DNA of 64,000 nt, from assembly GCF_002797815.1 (NCBI RefSeq), contig NZ_PGFJ01000002.1, forward strand, positions 1,302,001-1,366,000. Reading direction: 5' to 3'. The position numbers and the translations under genes are program-made. Of the stretch, positions 7,644 through 16,353 are shown piece after piece. Origin of the DNA: Mucilaginibacter auburnensis (lineage in GTDB: Bacteria > Bacteroidota > Bacteroidia > Sphingobacteriales > Sphingobacteriaceae). Within the stretch, counting starts at the first letter, position 1. Every line of letters starts with the position of its first letter. The notes under the pieces are model-generated. The model worked only from the letters and a program-made list of their open reading frames with translations. It was not told where the DNA came from and did not search any database.

Positions 7644-9539
7644 TTAAGGTTTAGCCAGCATATTATCATGCAGAAACTTCTCAATTTGCTGATAGATCTT
7701 GGTCTTGCTGCTATCGGTCTGGCCAGACCATCTTTCGTTTTTCTGTGGCACGTAAGTAATGGGCACATTGCGGCGTTGCAAACCACGCACATAATGCTCC
7801 AGTTCGCCCTTGTTCAAGCGCATATCCAGTTCGCCCTGAAACATCAGCAACGGCGATTTAACTTTACCTACATTGAACACCGGGGATATGGACTTTAGCA
7901 TATCCGCGTCTTTGTCGGGATCACCAAACATTTCATAACGTTTCTGCAATGTTGTTTTAAAGAAAGACGGCAACTCCTTTATGTAAGTAAACGCGTTTAT
8001 CGGCGCATCTAAAGCTATTGCGCAGTTGTACTTATTAGGGAAGAACGATACGCCATACAAAGCAGAATATCCGCCAAAGCCTCTGCCCATAATGGCTACT
8101 TTGTTAGGGTTAGCTATTTTGTTTTGTACCAGCCAGTTCACGCCATCTAAAATATCCTGCTGAATTTTACCGCCCTGCTCTTTAAAGCCCGCGTTATAAA
8201 ATAGTTTTCCATAACCCGATGAACCACGGTAGTTGATCTGCAACACAGCGTACCCCCTGCTTGCTAAAAATTGTGTTTCGGCACGGTAGCCCCAGCTATC
8301 ACGCTGACCAAATGGCCCATCGTGTGCAAAAACAACTACCGGCAAGTTGGTGCGTTTATCTCCCTGCGGATAGGTAATGTAGCCATTAATAAACAAGCCA
8401 TCTGTAGCGTGGTAACTAATCGGTTCCATAGGGCTCATATCGTCGGGGTTAGGTCCCGCATTATCATTTAAACGTGTGAGTTTGTTGCCATCACGCTCAT
8501 ACAAATAAATGCCACCCCTGCTCCTGTCTGTAACTGCGCTAACAATAAAACGTTGTTCGGATGTGTCACGGCCTGTAATACTTATTTCATAACCTGCCAG
8601 TTGCTTGTCAAGTTCAGCGTATATAGTTTCAATGCCTTTGTCAAAAAAGTGCTTTTTCGGCTTCGCTTCGTCCCAGGCGGTCAATTCAAGGCGGCGGCGG
8701 CTCTTAATATATTCCACACGTTGCATATCGGCAGTATTACTTGCGTAAAGCACACGTTCTTCCTTGCCGTCAGCGGCGTCAATTTCTACAACGGCAGTTT
8801 TATCGCGCCCCACGTTTGAAAGCGCGTAGAAATAGTTTTTAATCCCCGTAAATCCTATTGGCCTTACAGAATTACGAAAGTTATTTTTGATGATGGGCTT
8901 AAACGCCGATAGCTCCGTAGACCGGAATAAAATAGTTTCCTCTGCTCCTTCTGTGGCTTTAACCAGTTTAATGCTACCATCGGCATCAACAAACCATTCT
9001 GTTACATTGCCCGGGTTAACCAGGTACAGATCAGTTTTGCCGGTACGAACGTTAAGCTTATAAACATCTGCCTGGGCCGAGTCGCGCTTGTTCATGGTGA
9101 TGGAAATAACATCAGGGCTGAGGCGGTTAGTGCTGAGTATACGCGTTCTTATCTTAGGTTCTGAAGTTAGCAGCACACGCGTTTTCAGCGTTTGCACATC
9201 AAGGGCAAAAAGCTGGTGCGGTGCCTGCTTGCCAAAATTGTCTTTACCAAATAAAACCTGGTTATCAAACGTCCAGAAATAGTCGTTCACATCAAAGTCG
9301 GTAAATGATGTTGCCCTTACCTCGCTGCCATCATCCAGCTTCTTAATAAACACATTCCGTTTTCCGTTATGCAGCTTTAAATAAGATACATATTTGCCGT
9401 TAGGCGATATTTTAAAATTTGTTTTTTCAGACGAAGTAAAAAAGTCGCTTGCCGGTATATCATCGGCTTTCTTATCATTACATGCAAAGAAAGCTGCCGC
9501 CAAACAACAAAAAAATAAAACTCTCCAACTCCTTATCAT
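7644..9539 (-). CDS. S9 peptidase-like lipoprotein lacking catalytic Ser and His (probable pseudoenzyme)
   Basis: 631 residues. A lipobox (FFAC-N) in an N-terminal signal sets the start at 9539; an upstream in-frame ATG at 9605 would put 22 odd residues before the signal. An N-terminal beta-propeller-like region (about 35-370) precedes an alpha/beta hydrolase domain with the oligopeptidase landmarks (VVVFAHDGPFGQRDSWGY, INYRGSSGYG). The nucleophile elbow reads GRGFGGY instead of GxSxGGY: codon 8079-8081 is GGC (Gly487) where AGC (Ser) is expected. The usual EGHG histidine motif is replaced by NERW, while the Asp (GELD) remains. Two of three triad residues are therefore gone, and a binding or scaffold role is more likely than proteolysis. 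It lies upstream of the sensor kinase, with 9 bases between them. Confidence 0.82.
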   Translation of the reverse strand: MIRSWRVLFFCCLAAAFFACNDKKADDIPASDFFTSSEKTNFKISPNGKYVSYLKLHNGKRNVFIKKLDDGSEVRATSFTDFDVNDYFWTFDNQVLFGKDNFGKQAPHQLFALDVQTLKTRVLLTSEPKIRTRILSTNRLSPDVISITMNKRDSAQADVYKLNVRTGKTDLYLVNPGNVTEWFVDADGSIKLVKATEGAEETILFRSTELSAFKPIIKNNFRNSVRPIGFTGIKNYFYALSNVGRDKTAVVEIDAADGKEERVLYASNTADMQRVEYIKSRRRLELTAWDEAKPKKHFFDKGIETIYAELDKQLAGYEISITGRDTSEQRFIVSAVTDRSRGGIYLYERDGNKLTRLNDNAGPNPDDMSPMEPISYHATDGLFINGYITYPQGDKRTNLPVVVFAHDGPFGQRDSWGYRAETQFLASRGYAVLQINYRGSSGYGKLFYNAGFKEQGGKIQQDILDGVNWLVQNKIANPNKVAIMGRGFGGYSALYGVSFFPNKYNCAIALDAPINAFTYIKELPSFFKTTLQKRYEMFGDPDKDADMLKSISPVFNVGKVKSPLLMFQGELDMRLNKGELEHYVRGLQRRNVPITYVPQKNERWSGQTDSSKTKIYQQIEKFLHDNMLAKP

Positions 9540-9682
9540 TAGTCTTTGCTTCGGATTATAACAGCTTAAATTAGCAAAATTAGTATGGGCCGCTTTCTTT
9601 GTCATAACAATTTTACCCGTAAACCATTGTACTAACTTAGTAATAAGTACAACATCAATTATATAATATTTAATTTTAGGTT

Positions 9683-11491
9683 ATGAAACGTTTTTTAGGA
9701 ACTGTACTTGTTGTATTGCTATTATCGGCCAGGTTGTTAGCTCAGGGTAACGAGTTTGCGCTGGCCCGCCAGTATGCTGCCAACGGCGAACATGACAAGG
9801 CGCTTGAGCTGTACGACAAGCTTTTTAAACAGGATCCGGAGGCGTATTATTCCTTTTACCTTAACTCACTTTTTGAGGTAAAAAAGTTTGACGCTGCCGA
9901 AGCTGCCGCCAAAAAAATGGTGAAGCAATATCCTAAAAACATTAAATACTATATTGCCTTAGGCAGCGTTTACGCCAAAAAAGGCGACGCAGAAAAGGCC
10001 AAAGCAGTATACGAAGATCTGTTAAAAAACCTGCCTGCCAGCGCGCCCGAAATAAGCAACCTGGCATCGCTGTTTTATCAGGGAGGCAACACAGATTATG
10101 CCATTAAAACCTTTTTACAGGGACGGAAGAAGTTAGGCAAAGAGGATCTTTTTGCTAATGAGCTAATTACCCTTTACCGCTACAAACGCGATAAAGAAAA
10201 TATTACCGAAGAGTTTTTGAACTTTCTGCCTGCCAACCCTGGCTACTTAGCGCAGGCACAATACACCTTATCAACCGTATATGAAGATGATGCAGATTAC
10301 GACCTTTTGCGTACCGCCTTATTAAAACGGATACAAAAAGCTCCGGACCAAACGGTTTTCATCAATATGCTTACATGGATGTACATGCAGCAAAAGGAGT
10401 ATGACCAGGCGCTGAACCAGGCACTGGCGCTTAGCCGCCGTACCAATAGCGATGGCAGCGATGTTTACGACCTTTGCCGTACGTTAGTTATTGATGAGGC
10501 TTATGATACCGCTATACGTGGTTATGAATTTATCATCAGCAAGGGTAAAAGCTCTCCATGGTATACATCGGCCAAAATTGAGCTGATAGACGCTAAAAAC
10601 CTGAAGGTTACCACCGGAAAATATGTTTATGATGATTTGATAGGATTGGAAAAAGACTACCTCGATCTGCTAAATGAGTTGGGGCGTACTCAATCAACAA
10701 CCTATGCCATGCAGCGCCTTGCCAGGCTACAGGCCTTCAAACTACATAAGTTAGACGATGCGCAGAAAATATTGGAAGAAGCTACTGCCATACCTAACTT
10801 GAGGAAAGAATTACTGGCATCGTGCAAACTGGATCTGGGTGATGTTTACCTGCTTAACAACCAGCCCTGGGAAGCAACATTATTATACAGCCAGGTTGAA
10901 AAGGATAACCAAAACACCAATGCCGGGCAGGATGCTAAGTTCAGAAATGCAAAATTCTCCTATTACACCGGCGATTTTGAATTTGCCAAAGGCCAGCTTA
11001 CGGTATTGAAGTCGGCCACATCACAACTGATAGCTAATGACGCATTGAACCTTTCGTTATTGGTTACTGATAACCTTGCTGCTGATAGCGCGGGTAATGC
11101 ATTAAAGGTTTATGCCAGGGCTGATAAGCTGATATTTGCAGAACAACCCGAAAAGGCCATGGTGGTTTTAGACAGCATTAATGTGCTTTATCCTGACAAT
11201 ATTTTGGCTGATGATATCTCCATGGCGAAGGCCCGCATTTATATCCAGCAGAAAAACTATAACGAGGCGATAACGCATCTTAAAAAAATATATACCGAAC
11301 ACCCAACCGACCTTTGGGCCGATGACGCCGTATATATGGTTGCCGATATTTATGACAATCAGCTAAACGATAAAGAACAGGCCAAAGCGTTGTATCAAAA
11401 AATAATTACCGACTATGCCGGTAGTTTGTGGATAAACGATGCCAGAAAACGTTTCAGGATATTGCGCGGCGATAATGCCGAGAACCTGTAA
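9683..11491 (+). CDS. exported tetratricopeptide-repeat protein
   Basis: 602 residues with a signal peptide ending LLAQ-G, followed by TPR units from residue 24 on (ARQYAANGEHDKALELYDKL, then repeats to about 600). A YbgF/Tol-Pal-like end reads YPDNILADDISMAKARIYIQ. Such proteins in Bacteroidota are periplasmic scaffolds, and the partner is unknown. It heads a run with the DUF4286 gene (17 bases downstream) and rfbC. A TAATTTTA box ends 4 bases before the ATG, the spacing expected of a leaderless start. Confidence 0.82.
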   Translation: MKRFLGTVLVVLLLSARLLAQGNEFALARQYAANGEHDKALELYDKLFKQDPEAYYSFYLNSLFEVKKFDAAEAAAKKMVKQYPKNIKYYIALGSVYAKKGDAEKAKAVYEDLLKNLPASAPEISNLASLFYQGGNTDYAIKTFLQGRKKLGKEDLFANELITLYRYKRDKENITEEFLNFLPANPGYLAQAQYTLSTVYEDDADYDLLRTALLKRIQKAPDQTVFINMLTWMYMQQKEYDQALNQALALSRRTNSDGSDVYDLCRTLVIDEAYDTAIRGYEFIISKGKSSPWYTSAKIELIDAKNLKVTTGKYVYDDLIGLEKDYLDLLNELGRTQSTTYAMQRLARLQAFKLHKLDDAQKILEEATAIPNLRKELLASCKLDLGDVYLLNNQPWEATLLYSQVEKDNQNTNAGQDAKFRNAKFSYYTGDFEFAKGQLTVLKSATSQLIANDALNLSLLVTDNLAADSAGNALKVYARADKLIFAEQPEKAMVVLDSINVLYPDNILADDISMAKARIYIQQKNYNEAITHLKKIYTEHPTDLWADDAVYMVADIYDNQLNDKEQAKALYQKIITDYAGSLWINDARKRFRILRGDNAENL

Positions 11492-11508
11492 ATGCGTACT
11501 TTTGCGGC

Positions 11509-11808
11509 ATGATCGTTTACAACGAAACTATTATTGTTGATGAGGCCGTTCACAGGCAATGGCTCAACTGGATGCAGGAGCAATACATCCCGAAAGTGAT
11601 GGCTACCGGCCATTTTAACCGCTATACCATACTCAACGTTTTAGATTCGCCTAATGAGGGCGTTACCTACTGCGTGCAATATTTTGCAGATAGCCGTGAG
11701 CATTACAAGCGTTTTGCCGAACAACATTTGCAGGCACTACAGGCCATTCATTACCAACAATTTGAAAACCAATTTGTATTATTTAATACATTAATGCAAA
11801 CCGTATAA
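11509..11808 (+). CDS. DUF4286 family protein
   Basis: 99 residues matching the small DUF4286 family of Bacteroidota: MIVYNETIIVDEAVHRQW at the start, a central MKATGHF-like VMATGHFNRYTI, and a conserved TYCVQYFADS strand. The fold is ferredoxin-like and no function is established. The ATG is 17 bases after the TPR gene. A perfect TACTTTTG -7 box (11497-11504) ends 4 bases before it, suggesting its own leaderless promoter inside the tail of the upstream unit. rfbC starts 4 bases after its stop. Confidence 0.85.
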   Translation: MIVYNETIIVDEAVHRQWLNWMQEQYIPKVMATGHFNRYTILNVLDSPNEGVTYCVQYFADSREHYKRFAEQHLQALQAIHYQQFENQFVLFNTLMQTV

Positions 11809-11812
11809 TTTG

Positions 11813-12361
11813 ATGAAGATAACCAAAACCGCTATAGAAGGCCTGTTGCTGATAGAACCGCAAATATTTACAGATAGTCGTGGTTATTTTTTTGAGAGTT
11901 ACAGCAAAACCAAATTTGCTGATGCAGGTATTGACATTGATTTTGTACAGGACAACCAATCCGTATCATGCAAAAACAGCGTGAGAGGCTTGCACGGGCA
12001 ATCCAACCCGCATGCACAGGCAAAACTGGTACGTGTAATAAAAGGCCGGGTGATGGACGTAGCAGTTGATATTCGTACCGGCTCACCTACTTACGGACAA
12101 TATGAAACTTTTGAGCTGAGCAGCGAAAACCAATTGCAACTGCTTATACCACATGGCTTTTTACATGGCTTTATCGCTTTAGAAGACGATACCATATTTG
12201 CCTACAAGGTTGATGATTATTACAGCAAAGAATGCGAGATAGGCGTTAAATGGAATGACCCTGCTTTGAACATTGATTGGGGTGTAACTGCTGCCGATGC
12301 ATTAATATCTCCAAAGGATGACATACTACCTGAATTTAAGGATTTTAAAAGTCCGTTTTAG
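11813..12361 (+). CDS. rfbC: dTDP-4-dehydrorhamnose 3,5-epimerase
   Basis: 182 residues (usual length about 180-185) of the cupin-fold RmlC family, which epimerises C3 and C5 of dTDP-4-keto-6-deoxyglucose for dTDP-L-rhamnose. Visible landmarks are SRGYFFESY, DNQSVS, the catalytic His in RGLHGQ (the usual aromatic after His is Gly here), KLVRVIKGRVMDVAVDIR, the PHGFLHGF strand and the FAYKVDDYYS tyrosine. The start is the ATG at 11813 rather than the TTG one codon earlier. The other three rhamnose genes are not in this window, so it is a lone family member, co-transcribed with DUF4286. Confidence 0.9.
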   Translation: MKITKTAIEGLLLIEPQIFTDSRGYFFESYSKTKFADAGIDIDFVQDNQSVSCKNSVRGLHGQSNPHAQAKLVRVIKGRVMDVAVDIRTGSPTYGQYETFELSSENQLQLLIPHGFLHGFIALEDDTIFAYKVDDYYSKECEIGVKWNDPALNIDWGVTAADALISPKDDILPEFKDFKSPF

Positions 12362-12450
12362 GAGAGCTAATTTCACAGAATAAAACGGGATAACCATGTT
12401 GACTTAGCACTCAGCTTGTCGCTTCATTACCGCTCAATCGCCGCGGATGC

Positions 12451-12541
12451 TGTTACTTTTTTCTTGATAAAAAAATAACCAAAAAATCAAGCCGAAAAAA
12501 AACTTCCCCGCTCAAGGCCTTTACGCATGGCCCGGTTTTTC
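12451..12541. repeat. candidate dispersed intergenic element
   Basis: In the 245-base convergent gap between rfbC and the OmpA-like gene there is an AT-rich imperfect palindrome (GTTACTTTTTTCTTG against AAAAAATAAC), then AAAAAATCAAGCCG, then a GC-rich arm pair (GCATGGCCCG / CGGCATGC). I see no reading frame with coding character. I believe similar text recurs in related genomes, but this is from memory and unverified here. Confidence 0.3.
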
Positions 12542-12580
12542 GGCATGCCATTACACACAATCGAAATGACAACAAACGTA

Positions 12581-12602
12581 AAAGGCCCCTATCGGGGCCT
12601 TT
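12581..12602. terminator. bidirectional terminator between rfbC and OmpA-like gene
   Basis: A perfect 9-base stem, AAAGGCCCC / GGGGCCTTT, with the 4-base loop TATC sits just before the convergent stop codon at 12607. The terminal A-U pairs give T-rich tails in both directions. Confidence 0.75.
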
Positions 12603-12606
12603 GCTT

Positions 12607-13455
12607 TTACTTCGTTATCAAATTATACAACTCATCCAGTTTCGGACTCAGTACAATTTCTATCCGTCTGTTTCTTGATAGCGCTTCGGGTGTATTAGCG
12701 TTATCAATAGGCTGAAACTCCCCTCTACCCGTGGCTGTTAAACGTTGCGGCGCTATCTTTTCTACATCAATTAAATAGCGGGTTACCGACGTAGCGCGCA
12801 ATACGCTCAGGTCCCAGTTATCCTTGATCTGGCCAAGGTTAATGATCTTCTTGTTATCAGTGTGCCCTTCAACAGACATGTTGATATCAGGTTCTTTTTG
12901 TAATACAGCAGCCAATTGTTTCAGAGCCGCCTTGCCTTTTTCGTCAATTATAATACTGCCTGATGGGAACAACAATTTATCAGTTAATGATACATAAACT
13001 TTACCGTTACGGATATCAACCGTTAAGCCATTTTGCTGAAAGCCAAGCAGTGCTTTTTGTAGTTTTTCTTTTAAAGCATTGGTGGCCTCATCGCGCTTTT
13101 TCAGAATATCTTCCACCTCTTTTAGTCGCTGCTCACGTTTTTGCAGATCGGCAGATAGCTGACTGACCTTTGAGGTAGAAGTATTGTAGTTGGTACTCAA
13201 AGCACCATATTTGTCATTTAACGAATTATAGCTGCCTTGCAATGCCGCCAAATCACGGCGGAGGGTTGCAATATCACGGTGCAGCTTGGCAGTGTCGCCT
13301 TCCAAACCACCAACCTGGTCTTCCAAAGTACCGGTACGTGCGGTCAGCGAGTCGCGTTGGGCCAGCAAACCCTTGTATTTTTTTGGCGACAGCACCACGC
13401 ACGAGTGTAACGTTGTACCTAAAACGGCAGCCAAAACAAAATACTTTATCTTCAT
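12607..13455 (-). CDS. OmpA-family peptidoglycan-binding lipoprotein
   Basis: 282 residues: a lipobox signal (LHSC-V), a long coiled coil (about 28-138, heptads of Leu with Asp/Arg/Lys), then an OmpA C-terminal domain (about 150-275). The latter carries SVEGHTDN, the Asp and Arg that hold diaminopimelate (NWDLSVLRA), GRGEFQPI and RNRRIEIVL. It should tether the outer membrane to the cell wall, with the coiled coil as a spacer. It is followed by 17 bases and preceded by the DUF2461 gene in the same direction. It converges on rfbC across a strong terminator. Confidence 0.87.
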   Translation of the reverse strand: MKIKYFVLAAVLGTTLHSCVVLSPKKYKGLLAQRDSLTARTGTLEDQVGGLEGDTAKLHRDIATLRRDLAALQGSYNSLNDKYGALSTNYNTSTSKVSQLSADLQKREQRLKEVEDILKKRDEATNALKEKLQKALLGFQQNGLTVDIRNGKVYVSLTDKLLFPSGSIIIDEKGKAALKQLAAVLQKEPDINMSVEGHTDNKKIINLGQIKDNWDLSVLRATSVTRYLIDVEKIAPQRLTATGRGEFQPIDNANTPEALSRNRRIEIVLSPKLDELYNLITK

Positions 13456-13472
13456 AGTTTTATAATTATCTG

Positions 13473-14135
13473 TTAAACAATTGCATTCCGCAGAAACACG
13501 TTAAGCGGTTGGATTTTTTCGCACACGCCGGAAATTTTATTGATAATACCCGGTTTGGTCAGCTCTTTATCTTTTAGCTCATGCCAAACTATAAAACTTT
13601 TCAGTTTTAACAAATCAATATGTTCATTATCCTCTGTGTAACCCTTGGGCAGGGTTTTAAGTTTCTCCTGATCCCGGAAGTTGCCGAATAGTTTTATAAA
13701 CTCCGGGTGGTCAATTATAGCTGTAAGGTCTTTGCCGTTGTAATCAATTTCCTGACGGATGGCTTTTAAATGCGGCGCCTCGGGCATCCAGTACCCACCG
13801 GCTATAAATGATTTGCCCGGCTGCACCTGGAAGTAATACTCAGCGCCACCGGCTTTAACGCCAGTTGTAGGCAAACTTATGCCAAAATTATTTTTGTAAG
13901 GTGTTTTATTTTTACTGAAGCGGATATCGCGATAAATACGCAATACACACTTTTTAGGATCAAGATCGGGAGAGATAGCCGAGTCTACCTTATGCAGTTG
14001 TTGTATCAGTTCGGCAGCGAAATCAATAACATTCTGGCGAGCGGCATCATGGCGAACTTTGTTGTCCATAAACCACTCGCGGTTATTGTTATCAGCCAGT
14101 TCGGCTAAAAAATCAAACGTATCCTGTTTTATCAT
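13473..14135 (-). CDS. DUF2461 domain-containing protein (TIGR02453 family)
   Basis: 220 residues matching the whole DUF2461 family: FDFLAELADNNNREWFMDNK at the start, LRIYRDIRFSKNKTPYKNNF in the middle, AGGAEYYFQVQPGKSFIAGG, and a C-terminal FIVWHELKDKEL. Members are cytoplasmic, and their biochemical role is not established. The FSKNKTPYK segment is the most conserved part and may be a functional centre. It is in line with the OmpA-like gene downstream, 17 bases apart, and with the small membrane protein upstream, 76 bases apart. Confidence 0.85.
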   Translation of the reverse strand: MIKQDTFDFLAELADNNNREWFMDNKVRHDAARQNVIDFAAELIQQLHKVDSAISPDLDPKKCVLRIYRDIRFSKNKTPYKNNFGISLPTTGVKAGGAEYYFQVQPGKSFIAGGYWMPEAPHLKAIRQEIDYNGKDLTAIIDHPEFIKLFGNFRDQEKLKTLPKGYTEDNEHIDLLKLKSFIVWHELKDKELTKPGIINKISGVCEKIQPLNVFLRNAIV

Positions 14136-14211
14136 AGGTATTAAATAGGATATTGACGGATGTGCTCATAGCAAAGCAAACGTTTATGCTTGCGCGTAGC
14201 TTATCTACAGC

Positions 14212-14487
14212 TTAATTTAAATGCAGCTTCTCGTTACGCATTTCAAGCGTTACATCTTTTTTGCGGTATTTTTTATACCAGATGTAACCCACAATAGCAA
14301 CAGCCAGGTAAGGAGCTGCTAAAAGGTACATTATGCCGTTGTTTAAACCATTGGTAGCGCCGCTGCCACTGGCTTTGTTGGTTTCAACGGTTGCAGTACA
14401 CATGGCGCATTGCGCGTTAGCATCGGCAGCAAAAAATACCAATAATCCTAATGCCAGTAATCCTAATAAAAATTTTGAGCCTTTCAT
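14212..14487 (-). CDS. small conserved membrane protein with CxxC motif
   Basis: 91 residues: a signal-like hydrophobic N-terminus ending DANAQ, a CAMCTA dithiol motif right after cleavage, a short Ser/Gly/Asn linker (NGLNNGI), and one membrane segment (IMYLLAAPYLAVAIVGYIWY) with a basic cytoplasmic tail. I recognise it as a conserved Bacteroidota small protein without assigned function. The paired cysteines facing the periplasm suggest metal or thiol chemistry (inference). It sits 59 bases after hemJ, so it may belong to the haem unit. A TATTTTTG box ends 5 bases before the ATG. Confidence 0.75.
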   Translation of the reverse strand: MKGSKFLLGLLALGLLVFFAADANAQCAMCTATVETNKASGSGATNGLNNGIMYLLAAPYLAVAIVGYIWYKKYRKKDVTLEMRNEKLHLN

Positions 14488-14546
14488 TGATGCAAAAATA
14501 GGTATTAAAAATTGTAAACGATGCTTTGCCTCACCTTATTACATGG

Positions 14547-15080
14547 TTATTTCTTTTCGCGGAAACGCTTATATATTTTAACCGCCATCATTAAAACAAT
14601 TCCGATTGCAAATATTCCCACTACACCAAACACCCAGTTAAGCGCGCTTTTTAAAACCACCAAAAAAACAATGGCAAATAAAAACAGCGTAGCTAACTCA
14701 TTCCATAAACGCAATTGAGTGGAGGTCCAGGTGTAAATACCTTTGCGCATCTGCATCATTTTTTTCTGGCAGATAAAATGGTAGATGATCAAGCCAATAA
14801 CGAATGCCAGTTTAATGTGCATCCACCCCTGCTGAAACCACGCAGGCACCAAATGTAGCATGGTAGCGCCGGCCAATATCACAATGTACATGGATGGCGT
14901 GGTGATGATCCACCATAGTTTGCTCTCCATTATTTCAAACTGTTTGGAAAGGATGGTGCGGTCGGGTTCTGGTTTGGCTTGAGCCTCGGTGTGGTAGATA
15001 AATAGGCGCACCATATAAAACAGCCCCGCCATCCAGCAGACTACAAAAATGATGTGTATGGAAAGGATGTATTGGTACAT
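14547..15080 (-). CDS. hemJ: protoporphyrinogen IX oxidase HemJ
   Basis: 177 residues with four membrane segments and the conserved His near the N-terminus (SIHIIFVVCWMAGLFYM) typical of HemJ/UPF0093. A second conserved patch reads WWIITTPSM, and WMHIKLAFV carries another invariant His. HemJ oxidises protoporphyrinogen IX to protoporphyrin IX in the membrane. It is the last haem gene of this block, 107 bases after hemE, from which it is separated by a diverged palindromic repeat. No hemH or hemN was found in the window. Annotation pipelines may call it a CopD-family protein. Confidence 0.85.
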   Translation of the reverse strand: MYQYILSIHIIFVVCWMAGLFYMVRLFIYHTEAQAKPEPDRTILSKQFEIMESKLWWIITTPSMYIVILAGATMLHLVPAWFQQGWMHIKLAFVIGLIIYHFICQKKMMQMRKGIYTWTSTQLRLWNELATLFLFAIVFLVVLKSALNWVFGVVGIFAIGIVLMMAVKIYKRFREKK

Positions 15081-15100
15081 TGCCCGGTGCCTTTACTTCT

Positions 15101-15182
15101 GTTATAATGAAAATGAAGCAACCTCATATATGCAAAACGGCAGTGCATAGTTTGAGATTGCTTCGTACCTCGCAATGACGAG
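15101..15182. repeat. palindromic element with TCATTGCGAGG arm, hemE-hemJ gap
   Basis: On the minus strand, 12 bases after the hemE stop codon, an arm containing CGTCATTGCGAGG and GAAGCAATCTC (15154-15180) is followed by a diverged inverted copy (15101-15125, containing GAAGCAACCTC on the plus strand). The element occupies most of the 107-base gap. Confidence 0.6.
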
Positions 15183-15187
15183 TTTTA

Positions 15188-16213
15188 TTAATTACGATAT
15201 TCTTTTATTATCTCTACCGCATACTTCACATTATCAAACGGGATATCAGGCATAATGCCGTGGCCCAGGTTGAAGATGAAGCCGTTCTCGCCTTTCATTC
15301 TGTCGAACAAGCGATAAATGCGTTCTTTAATTACCTTTTTATCAGCATACAAAATATGCGGATCAAGGTTGCCTTGTACGGCAACGCCCTGCGGTAAACG
15401 TTTTTTAATGTCTAACAGGTCAACGTTCCAGTCTATTGACACCACATCAGGCTTTGCCTCAGCCATTAGCGGTGCAAATACCGAACTACCTTTGCAGAAG
15501 GATATAACCGGAATATCTTTTCTGTTCAGTTTGCTGATAATTTCGGCAATGTAGCGATGAGAGAATTCTTTGTAGTCATCCCATGCCAAAGCTTGTGCCC
15601 AGCTATCAAATATTTGCACAGCGTTTACACCTGCTGCTATCTGCATGTTCAGGTAATCGGCCGTGACTGCAGCAATTTTTGATAATAACTGATGCGCCAG
15701 CTCGGGCTCATTATGTAACATCAGTTTGGTGCGTTTAAAATCTTTTGATGATCCACCCTCAACCAAATAGCTCATTACAGTGAACGGGGCTCCGGCAAAC
15801 CCTATCAGCGGTATACTACCATTTAAACGTTGCTTAATTACTTTGATGGCATCAGCAACATATTGCAGCTTGTCAATGCAATCAACATTCAGATTATCAA
15901 CGTCTGCTTTAGTACGTACCGGGTTGGCAAACCTTGGACCAATATTGGCCTCAAAGCTCAAGTCGCCACCCATGGCCTCGCCGGTCACCAATATGTCCGA
16001 AAATAAAATAGCGCCATCAATACCCAACAGGTCAACCGGGAGCATGGTAACATCGGCAGCAATCTCCGGGGTTTTGCACATCTCAAGGAAAGAATATTTG
16101 TTTTTAATATCCCAATATTCTTTCATGAAACGGCCGGCCTGGCGCATCATCCATACAGGTGGGCGCTCGGTGGCCTCAGAAAATGCTGCTTTTATTAGTA
16201 GTGAATCTCTCAT
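15188..16213 (-). CDS. hemE: uroporphyrinogen decarboxylase
   Basis: 341 residues, the usual length. Landmarks are PPVWMMRQAGRFMKEYW (Arg and the RQAGR loop that binds substrate), LFSDILV with the catalytic Asp, GFAGAPFTVMSYL, and a GNLDPHILYA / NLGHGIMPD C-terminal part. It converts uroporphyrinogen III to coproporphyrinogen III in the cytoplasm. It follows the TPR gene in the minus-strand haem block across a 140-base repeat-filled gap. Confidence 0.95.
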   Translation of the reverse strand: MRDSLLIKAAFSEATERPPVWMMRQAGRFMKEYWDIKNKYSFLEMCKTPEIAADVTMLPVDLLGIDGAILFSDILVTGEAMGGDLSFEANIGPRFANPVRTKADVDNLNVDCIDKLQYVADAIKVIKQRLNGSIPLIGFAGAPFTVMSYLVEGGSSKDFKRTKLMLHNEPELAHQLLSKIAAVTADYLNMQIAAGVNAVQIFDSWAQALAWDDYKEFSHRYIAEIISKLNRKDIPVISFCKGSSVFAPLMAEAKPDVVSIDWNVDLLDIKKRLPQGVAVQGNLDPHILYADKKVIKERIYRLFDRMKGENGFIFNLGHGIMPDIPFDNVKYAVEIIKEYRN

Positions 16214-16353
16214 ATTTTTTTAGAACCAAGAATTAAGAGATAAGAGTTAAGATGTCTTATCGCTTTAATTGCAATTGATTCTCTGCTTTAATTTATAATC
16301 CGTTTGTCTTAGTTGCCTCTTAATTCTTGCCTCTTAACTCTTACTTCTATCTC
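16214..16353. repeat. inverted AAGAATTAAGAG word-repeat element, TPR gene-hemE gap
   Basis: The whole 140-base gap between the TPR gene stop codon and the hemE start. Read on the minus strand, an arm of purine-rich words (AAGAGTTAAGAGGCAAGAAT) begins directly after TAA. Its complement (TTCTTGGTTC preceded by CTTATCTCTTAATTC) ends 8 bases before the hemE ATG. No reading frame is evident. Confidence 0.65.

Noticed and set aside
12527..12715. 62-residue frame over the rfbC/OmpA-like terminator
   Set aside because: It runs through the terminator hairpin and into the antisense of the OmpA-like gene.
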